Source: DAOOWV01 sp035371485 (GTDB lineage Bacteria; Patescibacteriota; Dojkabacteria; JAFGLO01). Taken from it: a DNA stretch of 11,338 nt. Below, piece after piece: positions 11,014 through 11,338 of this stretch. Position numbers and translations under genes: made by a program. The stretch's first letter is position 1. Each line of letters opens with the position of its first letter. The notes under the pieces are model-generated. The model was not told the origin of the DNA. It did not search any database and saw only the letters and a list, made by a program, of their open reading frames with translations. The stretch spans positions 1 through 11,338 of the forward strand of contig DAOOWV010000030.1 of the NCBI GenBank assembly GCA_035371485.1, given 5' to 3'.

Positions 11014-11338
11014 CAACCACACTATCCTCAAATAGTCTGAATTCGGTTCCACTTGTATGATCTGGATAATTTTCAAGTGCTTTGTCAAAGTAAAAAAGCG
11101 ACCTCTGATAATCCAATAGACAGGAAATACTCATTGTTTGGTCATAAGATACAATACTAACTTCTGATGGCGAATTGATAATATATTCACGCACCAAAAA
11201 TCTTGACTGAATAGAATTACACTTATTTACTATTTTTTCTACATCAACTAGACAATAATACAAGCTTGAATCTTCAAAAAAGTCATTTGGAGAATCTGGG
11301 TTAAAACTTTCACTTTGCCCAATTTGAGAACAATCTAA
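11006..11338 (-). CDS. Unknown protein, C-terminal 110 residues (partial)
   Basis: The frame is open from the right edge to the TAA at 11006-11008, so the 5' end is outside the window; the TTG at 11263 need not be the start. The visible part opens LDCSQIGQSESFNPDSPNDF, a Cys followed by a polar Ser/Asn/Asp-rich stretch, as is common after the lipidated Cys of a lipoprotein, though the residue before the Cys is Asp, which is not a good lipobox. The rest (LVDVEKIVNKC, REYIINS, EVSIVSYDQTMSISC, QRSLFYFDKALENYP, FRLFEDSVVVK) looks like a mixed alpha/beta domain with three further cysteines. No family is recognised. The end overlaps heptamer array 2. Confidence 0.6.
   Translation of the reverse strand, partial: LDCSQIGQSESFNPDSPNDFFEDSSLYYCLVDVEKIVNKCNSIQSRFLVREYIINSPSEVSIVSYDQTMSISCLLDYQRSLFYFDKALENYPDHTSGTEFRLFEDSVVVK

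Noticed and set aside
11261..11263. TTG as the start of the last - strand gene
   Set aside because: The frame is open upstream to the window edge and the added residues look coding, so the gene is partial.
1..11338. TGA recoded as Gly or Trp, as in some CPR lineages
   Set aside because: TGA ends the racemase, fmt and zinc-ribbon genes at sensible positions, and no conserved domain contains an in-frame TGA.
1..11338. CRISPR arrays, tRNA or rRNA genes, insertion sequences
   Set aside because: No regular long repeats with spacers, no cloverleaf, no transposase frame and no terminal inverted repeats with target duplication were seen.

Overview
This is an AT-rich bacterial chromosomal window that uses the standard stop codons: TGA ends several clear genes and interrupts no recognisable domain. 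By eye most of it is about 30% GC. Features that suggest a Patescibacteria/CPR-type lineage (for example the Dojkabacteria/WS6 or Microgenomates neighbourhood) are the short threonyl-tRNA synthetase without a TGS domain, the short compact genes, near-absence of Shine-Dalgarno motifs, a PspC/toastrack envelope module, and several small proteins I cannot place. The assignment is an inference; I see no rRNA or other phylogenetic marker that fixes it.

Layout, left to right. At 1-652 (-) is the 5' part of thrS, cut by the window edge. At 653-885 is a 233-nt intergenic stretch with a predicted promoter and two strong tandem hairpins, the second terminator-like. It is either the end of the upstream transcript, a small RNA, or a thrS leader. 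At 886-1304 (-) are two small unknown ORFs overlapping in different frames, possibly one frameshifted gene. At 1374-2474 (-) is an unrecognised 366-residue protein with noticeably higher GC and its own consensus promoter. At 2582-4384 (-) is a four-gene envelope-stress type operon: two PspC proteins, a small two-helix DUF5668-like protein, and a LiaF-like protein with three membrane helices and a toastrack domain. The last three genes overlap, and the two overlaps are both built on an A-run running into ATG. At 4456-5022 (-) is queH. At 5093-5935 (+) is a membrane-anchored, acidic, LolA/LppX-like extracytoplasmic protein with a good intrinsic terminator.

The most striking locus is 6031-8095: a divergent pair encoding an ATP-grasp protein closely resembling the D-aspartate ligase of Enterococcus faecium, and an aspartate racemase. 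Together they would make D-Asp and attach it to the peptidoglycan stem peptide as a cross-bridge. Their promoters interleave on opposite strands around a 12-bp palindrome, so the two may be controlled as one switch. Downstream of the racemase, probably on the same transcript, is fmt (8133-9098). A Qnr-like pentapeptide-repeat protein (9120-9707, -) converges on it and is divergent from rsmI (9809-10486, +). A zinc-ribbon protein with an acidic tail (10615-10938, +) follows, flanked by two degenerate 7-bp tandem repeat arrays. An unrecognised gene enters from the right edge (11006-11338, -).

No tRNA, rRNA, CRISPR array, insertion sequence or transposase is visible, and no gene-free stretch exceeds 300 bases. 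Most predicted promoters are sigma70-like with a 17-bp spacer, and most start codons have only A/T-rich sequence upstream.
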